From Chloroflexota bacterium (lineage in GTDB: Bacteria > Chloroflexota > UBA11872): DNA of 64,000 nt. The stretch is from contig JAPOXD010000023.1 in the NCBI GenBank assembly GCA_026707285.1, positions 215,012 to 279,011 on the forward strand, written 5' to 3'. The position numbers and the translations under genes were made by a program. Positions 42,703-52,523 of the stretch are shown in pieces. The notes beneath the pieces were generated by a model. The model was not told where the DNA came from. It saw only the letters and a program-made list of their open reading frames with translations, and did no database searches. Numbering within the stretch: the stretch's first letter is position 1; every line of letters starts with the position of its first letter.

Positions 42703-42785
42703 CGCGGGTTTAGGCCCGGTGGGCCGCGCTGCGTGCAGCGTGGGACCGGCCCCGTGGCCGCTTTACGCCGCCCGTAGTTAGCACG

Positions 42786-43151
42786 TCAGGTTTCCGACGT
42801 GAGCCCGGCCACCATGGTTTCGACCAGGCTAGACGGATTCGACGGAAATACCCTGTCGCTGTGGAAACTCTGCTCCCGATAGTCGTTCGACGTCCGCGAC
42901 AGCCAGGCCAGTCGCGCGCGCCACTGCCCGCCGCCGCCCCCGTTCTTGAGCAGCCGCAACACTTCGAGACGGGCCTCCGCCCGTGCGCGAAGGAAGGCGC
43001 ACGCGAAGTCGTCGTCGCCGTGAATCCAGTTGTCCAGAGTCTTTCGCGTCACGCCCGCCAACGCCGCGCAATCTCCCAGCGTCAGACCGTCGCCGGCCGC
43101 AGCCACCAATCGGCGGCGCACTTTCGGGGTGAGCTTTGTGGGTCGTGCCAT
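42786..43151 (-). CDS. Helix-turn-helix protein resembling phage terminase small subunits
   Basis: A 121-residue protein starting MARPTKLTPKVRRRLVAAAG, with a homeodomain-like helix-turn-helix (LGDCAALAGVTRKTLDNWI, about 26-44), then a charged helix FACAFLRARAEARLEVLRLL and a WRARLAWLSRTSNDYRE end. The layout is that of small terminase subunits and related phage DNA-binding proteins. The frame is open to 43196, but ATG 43151 gives the conserved start. A TACAAT hexamer at 43161-43166 would put the transcript start almost at the ATG (near leaderless); this is a guess. No large terminase, portal or capsid gene is near, so it is a relic or recruited regulator. Confidence 0.65.
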   Translation of the reverse strand: MARPTKLTPKVRRRLVAAAGDGLTLGDCAALAGVTRKTLDNWIHGDDDFACAFLRARAEARLEVLRLLKNGGGGGQWRARLAWLSRTSNDYREQSFHSDRVFPSNPSSLVETMVAGLTSET

Positions 43152-43338
43152 TGCGATACCATTGTAAGCAAATTGTTTCCACCGCTCCAAAGGCATTTTC
43201 GCGGTTAGGAATATATTTCGTGGTCGAAGTTAACCCCCGAACGTGTATAAAAACCCCGCCCCACACCTCGCGGGATTCGGGTCCAGCAGCCCATAGACTT
43301 GAGCGCCGGCTCGGAGTTACGTAAGCCGGAGGGCGCGC

Positions 43339-45093
43339 GTGGTGGAACTGGAGCTGTTCGGCGAGCTGGCGGTCATTGGCGGTCTGGCCGTGGCCACCGC
43401 CATCGGCCTGCATCGCTTCGGCCTGCCCTCGACAGTCGGCTTTCTCGTCACCGGCGCCATCGCCGGACCGCACGGCCTCGGACTGGTCGGCGATCCGGAA
43501 CACATCGAGCAAATCGCCGAACTCGGCGTGATCCTGCTCCTGTTCGCGGTTGGGCTCGAGTTCTCCCTCACCCGCCTGCGCTTCATCTGGAAGGCGGTCG
43601 CGTTCGGTGGCTCGCTGCAAGTGGGCGTCACGACGCTGGCCACGCTCGCCATTCTGGTGATCGCCGGAGACACCGTCGCGCGCGGCATCGTCTTCGGGCT
43701 CGTGGTGGCGCTTTCGAGCACGGTGGTGGTCCTGCGCGTGCTCACGGTGCGCGGCGAGCTGGACGCGCCGCATGGGCGCTTCATCGTCGGCGCGCTCATC
43801 TTCCAGGACCTGTTGGTCATTCCCCTCACCCTGCTCGTGCCGGCGCTGGCCGGCGGCGAAGGCACGGGGGTCGCCGTGGAGGTCGCGTGGGAGCTGCTTC
43901 GCGCGGCATTGGCCGTGATCGCCCTGCTCGTCGTGGCGCGATTCCTGATCCCGCGAGTCTTTCGCGCCGTGGACGCCACCCGCACGCGCGAGGTCTTTCT
44001 GCTCACCGTGATCTCGATCGCCCTCGGCTCCGCCTGGCTGATGAGCCAGCTCGGACTATCGGTGGCCCTGGGCGCGTTTCTCGCCGGCATGCTGCTCGCC
44101 GACACCGACTACGGGCACCGCGCGACCAGCGACATCATTCCGCTGCGCGACGCGTTCACCAGCTTTTTCTTCATCTCGCTCGGGATGATCTTCGATTGGC
44201 GGGTGTTCGCCGACACCCCCCTGCTGGCGGTGTTGATCGTTCTCGGCCTCGTTTTCGGCAAGGCCCTGGTGGCCTCACTGGCGGCGCTGGCCATGCGAAA
44301 CCCCGCGAGCGTGGCCTGGCGGTCGGGCATCTCGCTGGCGCAGTTCGGCGAGTTCGGCTACGTGGTGCTCCTCATCGGCGCCAGCGTGGGATTGGTCACC
44401 GACCTGGAGCTGCGCCTGGTTGTCACGACCGGCGTTGTCAGCATCGTGATTTCGCGGATCCTCATGCATTGGACCGGCGGCCTGCATGCGGGTGAGACCC
44501 TGCTGCGCCCCCTGGAACGGCTGCTGCGCGCCCGCGGCATGGATGAGCCGACGGCGCAGGACGCCCGCCTCAGCGACCACGTCGTGATCGCGGGCTACGG
44601 GGTCGCGGGCCGGCTGCTCGCGCGCACGCTGGCACAGGCGGACGTGCCCTATGTGGTCCTGGAGGTCGACCCCGACCGCGTGCGTGAGGGTCAGCGCGAG
44701 CACGCGCACGTCTACTACGGCGACGTCACCAGCCACGAGGCGCTCGAGCACGCGCGTCTCAGTCACGCGCGCGTGCTGGTGATGCTCGTCAACGACCGCG
44801 TCGCCATGCGCCGCGGCATCGGACTCGCGCGGGCGGATTGCCCGGACGTCCCGATCCTCGCGCGCACTCGCTACCTGTCCGACCGCGACGATCTGGTCGC
44901 CCTCGGAGCCGACCACGTCGTTTGCGAGGAGGTAGAAGGCGGCACCGAGATGACCGCGCGCGTGCTCAAATCCCTGGGTCTCGCCACGCCCGCCATCTAC
45001 GACCGGATCAACACCGCGCTCGGCTCATCCACCGACGAGTTTCTCACCGGGGCGATGGACGACTGGACCGAAGCCACCGATCGAACGCCGTGA
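43339..45093 (+). CDS. Monovalent cation:proton antiporter, CPA2 family (KefB/KefC-like) with TrkA-N domain
   Basis: A 584-residue membrane protein. About 12 helices (1-390) include GVILLLFAVGLEFSLTRLRF, FGLVVALSSTVVVLRVL, GALIFQDLLVIPLTLLVP with the ion-binding QD, and GMLLADTDYGH. Residues ~410-525 form a cytoplasmic RCK/TrkA-N domain with HVVIAGYGVAGRLLARTLAQ (GxGxxG) and VLEVDPDR, which binds NAD(H) or another nucleotide to gate transport. The substrate is potassium or sodium in exchange for protons. Starts at GTG 43339. Upstream sequence is AT-richer than average and probably holds the promoter. Confidence 0.93.
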   Translation: MVELELFGELAVIGGLAVATAIGLHRFGLPSTVGFLVTGAIAGPHGLGLVGDPEHIEQIAELGVILLLFAVGLEFSLTRLRFIWKAVAFGGSLQVGVTTLATLAILVIAGDTVARGIVFGLVVALSSTVVVLRVLTVRGELDAPHGRFIVGALIFQDLLVIPLTLLVPALAGGEGTGVAVEVAWELLRAALAVIALLVVARFLIPRVFRAVDATRTREVFLLTVISIALGSAWLMSQLGLSVALGAFLAGMLLADTDYGHRATSDIIPLRDAFTSFFFISLGMIFDWRVFADTPLLAVLIVLGLVFGKALVASLAALAMRNPASVAWRSGISLAQFGEFGYVVLLIGASVGLVTDLELRLVVTTGVVSIVISRILMHWTGGLHAGETLLRPLERLLRARGMDEPTAQDARLSDHVVIAGYGVAGRLLARTLAQADVPYVVLEVDPDRVREGQREHAHVYYGDVTSHEALEHARLSHARVLVMLVNDRVAMRRGIGLARADCPDVPILARTRYLSDRDDLVALGADHVVCEEVEGGTEMTARVLKSLGLATPAIYDRINTALGSSTDEFLTGAMDDWTEATDRTP

Positions 45094-45215
45094 CCGACCT
45101 TCGGTCAGGCGACGAAACGGCGCATTCGTGCGATGCCGCGGGCAGAGGCTTAGAATTAGGCGAGTGACCGTGCCGCGATCGCCGTGATCGCCACGCGCAG
45201 CGAGTAGCGCCTCAT

Positions 45216-46097
<882 letters not shown>

Positions 46098-46109
46098 GCC
46101 GCCGCGCGC

Positions 46110-46688
46110 GTGACCCCCGTCATCGGTGTGCTGGCCCTGCAGGGCGATTTCGCCGAGCACACCGCCATGCTGCGCGGGCTCGGGACCGAGTCGCGCGAGG
46201 TGCGCGTGCCCCGCGACCTGGAGGGGCTTGACGGGCTGGTGATTCCGGGCGGCGAGAGCACGACGATCGGCAAGCTGCTGGAGATGTACGCGCTGCTGGA
46301 GCCGGTCCGCGATCTAGGCGCGTCCGGGTTTCCCATCTGGGGAACCTGTGCCGGGCTGATTCTGCTCGCCAAGGACGTGGGGAAGCCCCAGCCGCTGCTG
46401 GGCCTGATGGACATGACGGTGGAGCGCAACGCATTCGGTCGCCAGATCGCCAGCTTCGAGACCGACCTCGACATCGACGGCCTGCCGGGCGGCGCGTTTC
46501 ACGCCGTCTTCATCCGCGCGCCGATTGTCGGCAGCGTGGGCGATGCGGTGGACGTTCTCGCGAGGCTGGACGACGGCCGCATCGTCGCGGTGCGGCAAGG
46601 CAACCTGCTGGGCACGGCCTTCCATCCCGAGCTGACCGCCGACGCGCGCCTGCATCGCCTCTTCGTCGACATGGCGCGAGCCGCATGA
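46110..46688 (+). CDS. pdxT: Pyridoxal 5'-phosphate synthase, glutaminase subunit
   Basis: A 192-residue class I glutaminase that hands ammonia to PdxS. LALQGDFAEH at the N-terminus, PGGESTTIGKLL in the oxyanion region, the nucleophile Cys in WGTCAGLILLA, and the His/Glu dyad in GTAFHPELTAD near the C-terminus. Starts at GTG 46110. Ends in an ATGA overlap with the following GNAT-like gene, so pdxST leads a six-gene co-transcribed run. Confidence 0.96.
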   Translation: MTPVIGVLALQGDFAEHTAMLRGLGTESREVRVPRDLEGLDGLVIPGGESTTIGKLLEMYALLEPVRDLGASGFPIWGTCAGLILLAKDVGKPQPLLGLMDMTVERNAFGRQIASFETDLDIDGLPGGAFHAVFIRAPIVGSVGDAVDVLARLDDGRIVAVRQGNLLGTAFHPELTADARLHRLFVDMARAA

Positions 46689-47689
46689 GCGTCACCGGCT
46701 CCACGCTCGGTCCGTGGCACATTCCGACCATCGTCGGGACGTTCGTGCTGGCCAATCTGCCGCGCGTGGACGTGATCACCTACCAGGGCCGCCACGTGCC
46801 GGCGCTCATGGCCGCCGGCGCCGCGCTGCCCACCCTGGCGCCCGACCTGCAAGCGGTTGGGGCCTGGACCGGCCCGCGACTGCGAGGCTTCGGCCTGCTG
46901 CGCAGCGCTCCGGCGGCGCGCCGCGCCAGCGTCGAGGCCCTGACCCTGCTGGCGCCGCGTGTATCGGCATCTTCGGGCGACCCGGCCGGCCCGCTCCAAC
47001 TGGAAACCGCCGAGGCCATGCTGCAGCGGCTTGCCGGATGCGCCGCCGCCCAGGGACGTCCGATCGTCGTGGCGCGCCTGTGGGAGGACAGCCCCTACAC
47101 CCCGGCATTCACCGCCGGCGGATTCTCATCCGCGGTCATCGAGCACGAGTACGAGCGAGCGCCGGGACCGGTGAGCGCCGCGCCGGACATCGACGGACTG
47201 CGTCCGCAGGAAGCCCCCGACGCCTGGGACGTGATGCAGCTCTATCGCGCCACCACGCCTGCCGCCGTGCAACGCGCCGAAGCGCGCACCATGGAGGAAA
47301 TGGAACAACTGCCGCCGCGCAGCGCCGGCCTCTGGCGTTGGCTGAGCGACGTTGTCATCGAACGCCACGTGGTCGCCGACGAGCACGGACTCGCGGCCTG
47401 GCTGGAGCTGCGCGTCGACGCCGGGGAGAGTCATCGGCTGACGCTCATGCTCCACCCACGTGGGCACCACCAGGCGCGCGCGCTGCTGAACTGGGCGCTG
47501 TGGCGATTGGGCGCCGCGGCGCCGCGTCCCGTGCGCATCCAGGTCCGCGAACCCGACTCGCCGATCGGCTCGGCCCTCGACGCGCTCGGATTCACGCACG
47601 CCAACAGCCATGCGCTCATGGTCAGAGAGGTGGCGGTGCCGGCGGCGGCGCAGGTGCCCGGCGTCGTGCTGGACGGAGCGCCCGGATAG
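46685..47689 (+). CDS. GNAT-like acetyltransferase, two weakly conserved domains
   Basis: A 334-residue protein. The N-terminal half (about 1-155) has a GNAT-like alpha/beta order ending in YTPAFTAGGFSSAVIEHEYE, while the C-terminal half begins GLRPQEAPDAWDVMQLYRAT and has VVIERHVVADEHGLAAWLEL and ALDALGFTHANSHALMVREV. The acetyl-CoA loop is not obviously preserved, so function is uncertain. The start is coupled to pdxT by ATGA, and the next ATG comes 3 bases after the stop. The link to vitamin B6 genes and tmk is probably operon convenience. Confidence 0.6.
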   Translation: MSVTGSTLGPWHIPTIVGTFVLANLPRVDVITYQGRHVPALMAAGAALPTLAPDLQAVGAWTGPRLRGFGLLRSAPAARRASVEALTLLAPRVSASSGDPAGPLQLETAEAMLQRLAGCAAAQGRPIVVARLWEDSPYTPAFTAGGFSSAVIEHEYERAPGPVSAAPDIDGLRPQEAPDAWDVMQLYRATTPAAVQRAEARTMEEMEQLPPRSAGLWRWLSDVVIERHVVADEHGLAAWLELRVDAGESHRLTLMLHPRGHHQARALLNWALWRLGAAAPRPVRIQVREPDSPIGSALDALGFTHANSHALMVREVAVPAAAQVPGVVLDGAPG

Positions 47690-47692
47690 CCC

Positions 47693-49171
47693 ATGGAACC
47701 AACGACCACGCCCCCCGCCGCCGCCAACGGCCCGGTGCCGCATCCCGCGGCGTCCGACGGCGAGGAGCTCGAGCGGCTCCTGGCGGCGCTTCCGCCCGAG
47801 ATTCGGGGGGCCCTCCAGGCGCTGTCCGACTGGGACACCCTGGTCGAAATCGTGCTCGATGTCGGCCGCTTTCCGGAGGCCCGGCTGGACGCCCGGTCGG
47901 TGGCGCTGCTGGAACGCGAGGTCACGGGCGACGACTTGGACCAGGTCGTCGCAACCGTGGGCGCCTTTACGGCCGACAATCGCGCCGGCATCGCGCGCAC
48001 GCTGCACCGGTTCTCGGCGCTGCGCAATCGCTCGGGGCGCATCGTCGGCCTCACCATCCGGCGCGGACGCGCCCTGCACGGCACGACGCACGTGGTGGCG
48101 GACATCATCACGTCCCGGCGCAACCTGCTGCTGCTCGGTCCGCCGGGCGTCGGCAAGACCACCATGCTGCGCGAGATCGCGCGCGTGCTGGCCAACGACG
48201 CGGACCGCCGCGTCGTCGTGGTGGACACCTCGAATGAGATCGCGGGCGACGGCGACATTCCCCACGCCGGCATCGGACGGGCGCGCCGCATGCAGGTGGC
48301 GCAGCCCGACCTGCAACACCGCGTCATGATCGAGGCGGTCGAGAATCACATGCCGGAAGTCGTGGTCGTCGATGAAATCGGCACCGAGGCCGAGGCCCGC
48401 GCCGCCCGCACTATCGCCGAGCGGGGCGTGCAGCTCGTGGCCACCGCCCACGGCCAAACGCTCGAAAACGTGCTGCTCAACCCGTTGCTGGCCGACCTGG
48501 TCGGCGGCGTCGAGGCCGTGACGCTGGGCGATGAGGAGGCGCGCCGCCGCGGCACGCAGAAGACCGTGCTGGAGCGCCGCGCGCCGCCCAGCTTTCACAC
48601 GCTCATCGAGCTGCACAGCCGCGACTCGTTCGTGATCTACACCGACGTGGCCGAGACGGTGGACGCCGTGCTGCGCGGACTGCCGGCGCCCGGCGAGCGC
48701 CGCGTGCGCCTGGCCGACGGGCGCACCGAGCGCGAGGCGTTCAACGAGGCGCCGCGCGACCCCGAACGTCCGCCCACGGCATTGGGCGGCAGCGCCCCCA
48801 CGCCGCGGCGCCGCGCGCCCTCGGGAACCTTGCAGATTCTGCCGTTCGGCGTCGGGCGCAATCGGCTGGAACAGGCCATCATCAACACCGGCAGCGACGC
48901 GCGCCTGGTGCGCGACCTTGGCGGCGCCGACATCGTGATGACGCTGCGCAGCTTCTACCGCCGCCGCCCGCGCCTGCTGCGCGACGCCGAGGCCCGCGGC
49001 ACGCCGGTCTACGTGCTGCGCAGCAACACCGTCTTGCAGATGGAATCGTGCCTGATGGAGATGGTCGAGGATGGCGCTACGGTCGACGGCGACGCGCCGT
49101 CGCGAATCGGCTCAGGCGCCTCCGGTCCGGCGCAGCGGCTGCGCCTGGCGCTGACAAAGCCCCGCTCGTGA
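47693..49171 (+). CDS. AAA+ ATPase related to SpoIIIAA/Ycf45 (single-stranded nucleic-acid-binding type)
   Basis: A 492-residue protein. Residues ~110-310 form an AAA+ core: Walker A LLLLGPPGVGKTTMLREIAR, Walker B EVVVVDEIGTEAEARAART, and VQLVATAHGQTLENVL. This order and RNLLLLGPPGVGKTT are typical of the SpoIIIAA/Ycf45 family. The C-terminal domain LQILPFGVGRNRLEQAIINT, followed by TPVYVLRSNTVLQMESCLME, is the part found in the cyanobacterial/plastid Ycf45 type and is proposed to bind nucleic acid. Its stop overlaps tmk by GTGA. The role outside sporulation is unknown. Confidence 0.85.
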   Translation: MEPTTTPPAAANGPVPHPAASDGEELERLLAALPPEIRGALQALSDWDTLVEIVLDVGRFPEARLDARSVALLEREVTGDDLDQVVATVGAFTADNRAGIARTLHRFSALRNRSGRIVGLTIRRGRALHGTTHVVADIITSRRNLLLLGPPGVGKTTMLREIARVLANDADRRVVVVDTSNEIAGDGDIPHAGIGRARRMQVAQPDLQHRVMIEAVENHMPEVVVVDEIGTEAEARAARTIAERGVQLVATAHGQTLENVLLNPLLADLVGGVEAVTLGDEEARRRGTQKTVLERRAPPSFHTLIELHSRDSFVIYTDVAETVDAVLRGLPAPGERRVRLADGRTEREAFNEAPRDPERPPTALGGSAPTPRRRAPSGTLQILPFGVGRNRLEQAIINTGSDARLVRDLGGADIVMTLRSFYRRRPRLLRDAEARGTPVYVLRSNTVLQMESCLMEMVEDGATVDGDAPSRIGSGASGPAQRLRLALTKPRS

Positions 49172-49914
49172 CCGTCGACGGCCGACGGCGCGGGCTGTTC
49201 ATCGCCTTCGAAGGACCCGAGGGCAGCGGCAAGTCCACCCAGGCGCAGATGCTGGCCGACCGGCTGCAGCAGACCGGCCTCGACGTGCTGCTGACCCGCG
49301 AGCCGGGCGGCACCGAGCTTGGCGAACGCCTGCGGGCTCTCATGTTCCGCGAGCGCTCCCTGCCGGAGCTGGAACCGCGGGTGCAGGCGCTGCTCATGCT
49401 GGCGGCGCGCGCCCAGCACGTCGCCGAGCGCCTGCGCCCCTGGTTGAACGACGGCGGCGTGGTGGTGTGCGACCGGTTTGCCGCATCAACGCTGGCGTAT
49501 CAAGGCGCGGGATTCGGCCTGGACGTCTCGGAGCTGGACCGGATGAACGCGTTCGCCACAGCCGGCGTCTTGCCGGATGTGACTCTGATGCTCGACCTGG
49601 ACGTTCAGGTGGGCTTGATGCGCAGCCTTGGGCAACGTGGCAGCGACTGGGAAAAGGCCGGCGGCATGAACGCACAAAAGGTGGAGTTTCACGCGCGCGT
49701 GCGGCGCGGCTACCTGGATCAGGCCGACGCCGACGGCTGGACGGTGCTCGATGCGACGCAGTCACCCGACGATCTCGGCCAAAAAATCTGGCGACGCGTG
49801 GAGCCCGAAATCGAGGCGCGCACGCTGCGGGCGGCCGAGGCGGTCCAGCCGCCGCTGCCCCTGGCGGCCGGCACGGCGCAGGGGCCGCTCACCGACGAGG
49901 CCGGTCGCTCGTGA
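49168..49914 (+). CDS. tmk: Thymidylate kinase
   Basis: A 248-residue kinase converting dTMP to dTDP. P-loop FEGPEGSGKSTQAQML, DR(x) loop CDRFAASTLAYQGAG, and the dTMP-contacting TREPGGTELGERLR. Start at GTG 49168 in a GTGA overlap with the ATPase stop; the frame extends 40 codons upstream as a shadow. The last ~30 residues (AEAVQPPLPLAAGTAQGPLT) extend beyond the usual 205-215 and look disordered. The order tmk-darA is the same as in many Firmicutes. Confidence 0.93.
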   Translation: MTVDGRRRGLFIAFEGPEGSGKSTQAQMLADRLQQTGLDVLLTREPGGTELGERLRALMFRERSLPELEPRVQALLMLAARAQHVAERLRPWLNDGGVVVCDRFAASTLAYQGAGFGLDVSELDRMNAFATAGVLPDVTLMLDLDVQVGLMRSLGQRGSDWEKAGGMNAQKVEFHARVRRGYLDQADADGWTVLDATQSPDDLGQKIWRRVEPEIEARTLRAAEAVQPPLPLAAGTAQGPLTDEAGRS

Positions 49915-50240
49915 AGCTTTTTGTCGTCATCGTGCAGCGGCAGGACGCCGACGGGCTGGCGGAGCTGATGCGCGACGCCGACATCCGCTTTACCCGCATC
50001 GATTCGGCGGGCGGCTTTCTGCAGCAGGGCAACGTGACGTTCCTGACCGGCGTGGACGACGAGCGCATCGGCGAGCTGATGGCCCTGATCAAGCGCGGGG
50101 CCACCACCCGCGTGCAGATGGTGAGCCCCATCCCCGCCATGGTGGAACCCGGCGAGCTGGCGGTGCCCTATCCGGCGGAGGTCCAGGTGGGCGGCGCGAC
50201 GATCTTCGGCTTCGACGTGGAGCGATTCGAGCCGCTCTAG
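49911..50240 (+). CDS. darA: Cyclic-di-AMP-binding PII-like protein (DarA/PstA/YaaQ family)
   Basis: A 109-residue PII-like trimer-forming receptor. VKLFVVIVQRQDADGLAELM, then RFTRIDSAGGFLQQGNVTFLTGVDDERI, matches the DarA core closely, including the GGFL.QGN.TFL segment near the ligand site; the long T-loop-like part and AVPYPAEVQVGGATIFGFDV complete it. The start is GTG 49911, overlapping the tmk stop (GTGA). Presence implies cyclic-di-AMP signalling, to which the K+/H+ antiporter gene and the DHH phosphoesterase in this window could be linked; inference. Confidence 0.9.
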   Translation: MKLFVVIVQRQDADGLAELMRDADIRFTRIDSAGGFLQQGNVTFLTGVDDERIGELMALIKRGATTRVQMVSPIPAMVEPGELAVPYPAEVQVGGATIFGFDVERFEPL

Positions 50241-50247
50241 CCGTGGT

Positions 50248-51438
50248 TCAGGCGCGGGCGCCGGCCAGCCAGTCGGACATGCGCCTGACGCCCTCGCGCA
50301 GGTTCTCCCGCGAGTTGGCATAGGACAGCCGCAGCGAGTCGCGCCCCACGTCGCCGAAGGCGCTACCGGCCAGCACGGCCACACCCGCCTCGTCCAGGAG
50401 CCGCGCGGCGATCTCGTCGGCGTCGCGATCGAAGCCCGAGAGCTGCGGAAACACGTAGAACGCTCCCGCCGGCCGCTGGCACGACACGCCAGGGATGGCA
50501 TTCAGACCGTCGACGACCTGGTCGCGGCGAGCCTTGAACTCGGCGACCATTTCCGCGGCGGCGTCCTGCGGCCCCTGCAGCGCCTCGATGCCGGCGATCT
50601 GAATGAAGCTAGCCGTGCAACTGGTGATGTTGGTCTGCAGCTGCGAGAACGCGGAGGCGAGATCGGCCGGCATGACGCCGTAGCCCATGCGCCAGCCGGT
50701 CATGGCGTAAGTCTTGGAAAAACCGTCGAGGATGATCGTGCGGTCGCGCATGCCCGGTTCGGCGGCGATCGACGCGTGTTCGATCTCCCCGTACATGATG
50801 CGGCAGTAGATCTCGTCGGACAGGACGTAGGCGTCGTGGTCGGCCAGCAGCTCGCCGATGGCCCGGATGTCCGCGGGCTCCAGCACTCCGCCGGTCGGAT
50901 TCTGGGGCGAGTTGAGAATCAGCAGCTTGGTGCGCGGCGAGAGCTTGTCGCGCAGCTCGTCGAGGTCGAGACGGAACTCGCGCTCCGGCCGCAACGCCAG
51001 CGGTACCGGGGTCGCGCCGACGAAGTCGACGACCGACTCGTAGATGGGGAAGCCGGGGTCGGGATAGAGCACTTCATCGCCGGGCCCGCACAGCGCCGTG
51101 ATGGCGAAATACATGATCGGCTTGGCGCCCGGGGTGACGACGATCTCGTCGGGATCGATGACGATGCCGCGGCTCTCACCGACGTGCGCTGCGATGGCGG
51201 CGCGAGCTTCGGGCAGGCCGGCTGAGGGGCCGTAGTGGGTGAATCCGTCATCGAGCGCGCGCTTGGCGGCTTCGATAATGTTGGCGGGGGTATCGAAATC
51301 CGGCTCACCGATTTCGAGGTGAATGACGTCGCGGCCCTGCGCTTCGAGCTGTCGGGCGCGAGCCAGCACGGCGAATGCCGTCTCAGTGCCCAGCCGCCCC
51401 ATGGCGGGCGCCAGGCCGGGATGCGTGAGCAACGCCAC
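50248..51438 (-). CDS. Pyridoxal-phosphate aminotransferase, class I/II (aspartate aminotransferase-like)
   Basis: A 396-residue fold-type I aminotransferase. HLEIGEPDFDTPANI is the family N-terminal motif, YGPSAGLPEARAAIA follows, LNSPQNPTGGVL holds the PLP-contacting Asn, LSDEIYCRIMYGE the Asp/Tyr, and DGFSKTYAMTGWRMGYG the Schiff-base Lys. The open frame begins at GTG 51453, but GTG 51438 has GGAGG five bases upstream and starts VALLTHPG. Converges with darA with 7 bases between. Substrate probably aspartate, alanine or branched amino acid. Confidence 0.9.
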   Translation of the reverse strand: MALLTHPGLAPAMGRLGTETAFAVLARARQLEAQGRDVIHLEIGEPDFDTPANIIEAAKRALDDGFTHYGPSAGLPEARAAIAAHVGESRGIVIDPDEIVVTPGAKPIMYFAITALCGPGDEVLYPDPGFPIYESVVDFVGATPVPLALRPEREFRLDLDELRDKLSPRTKLLILNSPQNPTGGVLEPADIRAIGELLADHDAYVLSDEIYCRIMYGEIEHASIAAEPGMRDRTIILDGFSKTYAMTGWRMGYGVMPADLASAFSQLQTNITSCTASFIQIAGIEALQGPQDAAAEMVAEFKARRDQVVDGLNAIPGVSCQRPAGAFYVFPQLSGFDRDADEIAARLLDEAGVAVLAGSAFGDVGRDSLRLSYANSRENLREGVRRMSDWLAGARA

Positions 51439-51506
51439 ACTTGCCTCCTGCACGGGTGAACCAGATGGACGGCCGACGAAGCCGCGACAACGAGGGCGAT
51501 TCTAGC

Positions 51507-52511
51507 GTGCCGCATTCCGAGTCCATGGTCTCCGGGTCGAGGACGCCGGCGGCGCGGCGCATGCGGTCGGAGGACGTGGACTCGGTGGCGCACGTGCTCA
51601 CGCAGGCGTTCGCGCCGCCGCCCGGCGCGAACCCTCTCGGACCGCGCACGCTCATTTCCAACCACCTGGTCGACCGCTGGCACGCCCAATGCGCCGGGGC
51701 GTGGGTGGTCGACGCGCCCGGATTTGGCCCCGTGGGCGCGGTTTTCACCGTGGTCGAACCGGATGTCGGCTGGATCGGGGGTCTGGGCGTTCACCCGGCG
51801 TATCGTGGCGTGGGCGTCGGGCGCGCGCTGACGACGGCGGCGCTTGGGTTCCTGGACGAAGCGGGCTGCGCCATCGTTGGACTGGAAGCGTCGCCGAACG
51901 ACGGCGTGGCGCTGGGCGCCTATGCCCGGCGCGGCCTGCGTCCGGTGGATGTCACGCTGCGCCTGCGGACGGATGCCGCGGCGTTGGCGACATCGGGCAT
52001 GGCTGCCGAGCTTCAAGTTCGGTCTGTGCCCGAGGCGACGGTGCCGGACGGACCCAGGCTGGCCGAGCCGGGCGGTTCGCGAACCGCCCCTACATCCGCG
52101 CCGGCGGCAAGTGGTACCGCCCGCGCGGAGTCCCGAGTGGTCGATGCGGCGCGGCGGGCGGCGGTGGTGCCCCTGTCGGATGCCGCCTTCATGGCCGTGG
52201 GGCCGGGCGCATCCGTGATCTGCGACCCCGAGGCCGTGCCTACCGGCGAAGTCCTGGAGGCGCGGCTCGGGTCCTTGGGCCGCGACAGTCACTCGGTCGC
52301 GGCTGCGTGCCGTGGCCTGGGACGCCTGGCCGTGGCCAGGCAGTTGCGTTATGTCGACTTAGACCTGGCGGTGGGGTCGGGTGCGTCGCTGCCCGAGATA
52401 TTGCGGCTCGGATTTCAAACGGCCGCCAGCACGGTCCGGTTGGCGCGGCCGGCGGCGGCCTATCGGCAGGCGTCGGACGATGGGCTGGAGCTCGGGCGCT
52501 GGTCCCTGTAG
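51507..52511 (+). CDS. GNAT N-acetyltransferase, two domains, with a REP-like palindrome inserted in the linker
   Basis: A 334-residue double GNAT protein. Domain 1 has the acetyl-CoA loop GVHPAYRGVGVGRALTTAAL (VxxxxRGxGxG), followed by GLEASPNDGVALGAYARRGL; domain 2 begins near RAAVVPLSDAAFMAVGPGAS. Between the domains, GGSRTAPTS is encoded by the palindrome at 52070-52093 that is also found between genes elsewhere. GTG 51507 or ATG 51525 are the likely starts; upstream ATG 51441 falls in the leader of the divergent aminotransferase gene. Substrate unknown. Confidence 0.83.
   Translation: MPHSESMVSGSRTPAARRMRSEDVDSVAHVLTQAFAPPPGANPLGPRTLISNHLVDRWHAQCAGAWVVDAPGFGPVGAVFTVVEPDVGWIGGLGVHPAYRGVGVGRALTTAALGFLDEAGCAIVGLEASPNDGVALGAYARRGLRPVDVTLRLRTDAAALATSGMAAELQVRSVPEATVPDGPRLAEPGGSRTAPTSAPAASGTARAESRVVDAARRAAVVPLSDAAFMAVGPGASVICDPEAVPTGEVLEARLGSLGRDSHSVAAACRGLGRLAVARQLRYVDLDLAVGSGASLPEILRLGFQTAASTVRLARPAAAYRQASDDGLELGRWSL
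52070..52093. repeat. Palindrome GGGCGGTTCGCGAACCGCCC-CTAC inside a gene
   Basis: A 20-base perfect palindrome plus CTAC foot, in frame in the linker of the two-domain acetyltransferase gene. The same 24 bases occur at 42125-42148 in reverse complement. A degenerate copy is at 63824-63846. Confidence 0.88.
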
Positions 52512-52523
52512 CGCCGGCGCTCG

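Noticed and set aside
42703..43338. A prophage or genomic island around the terminase-like gene
   Set aside because: Only one phage-type gene is present; neighbours are ordinary chromosomal genes and no attachment repeat was seen.
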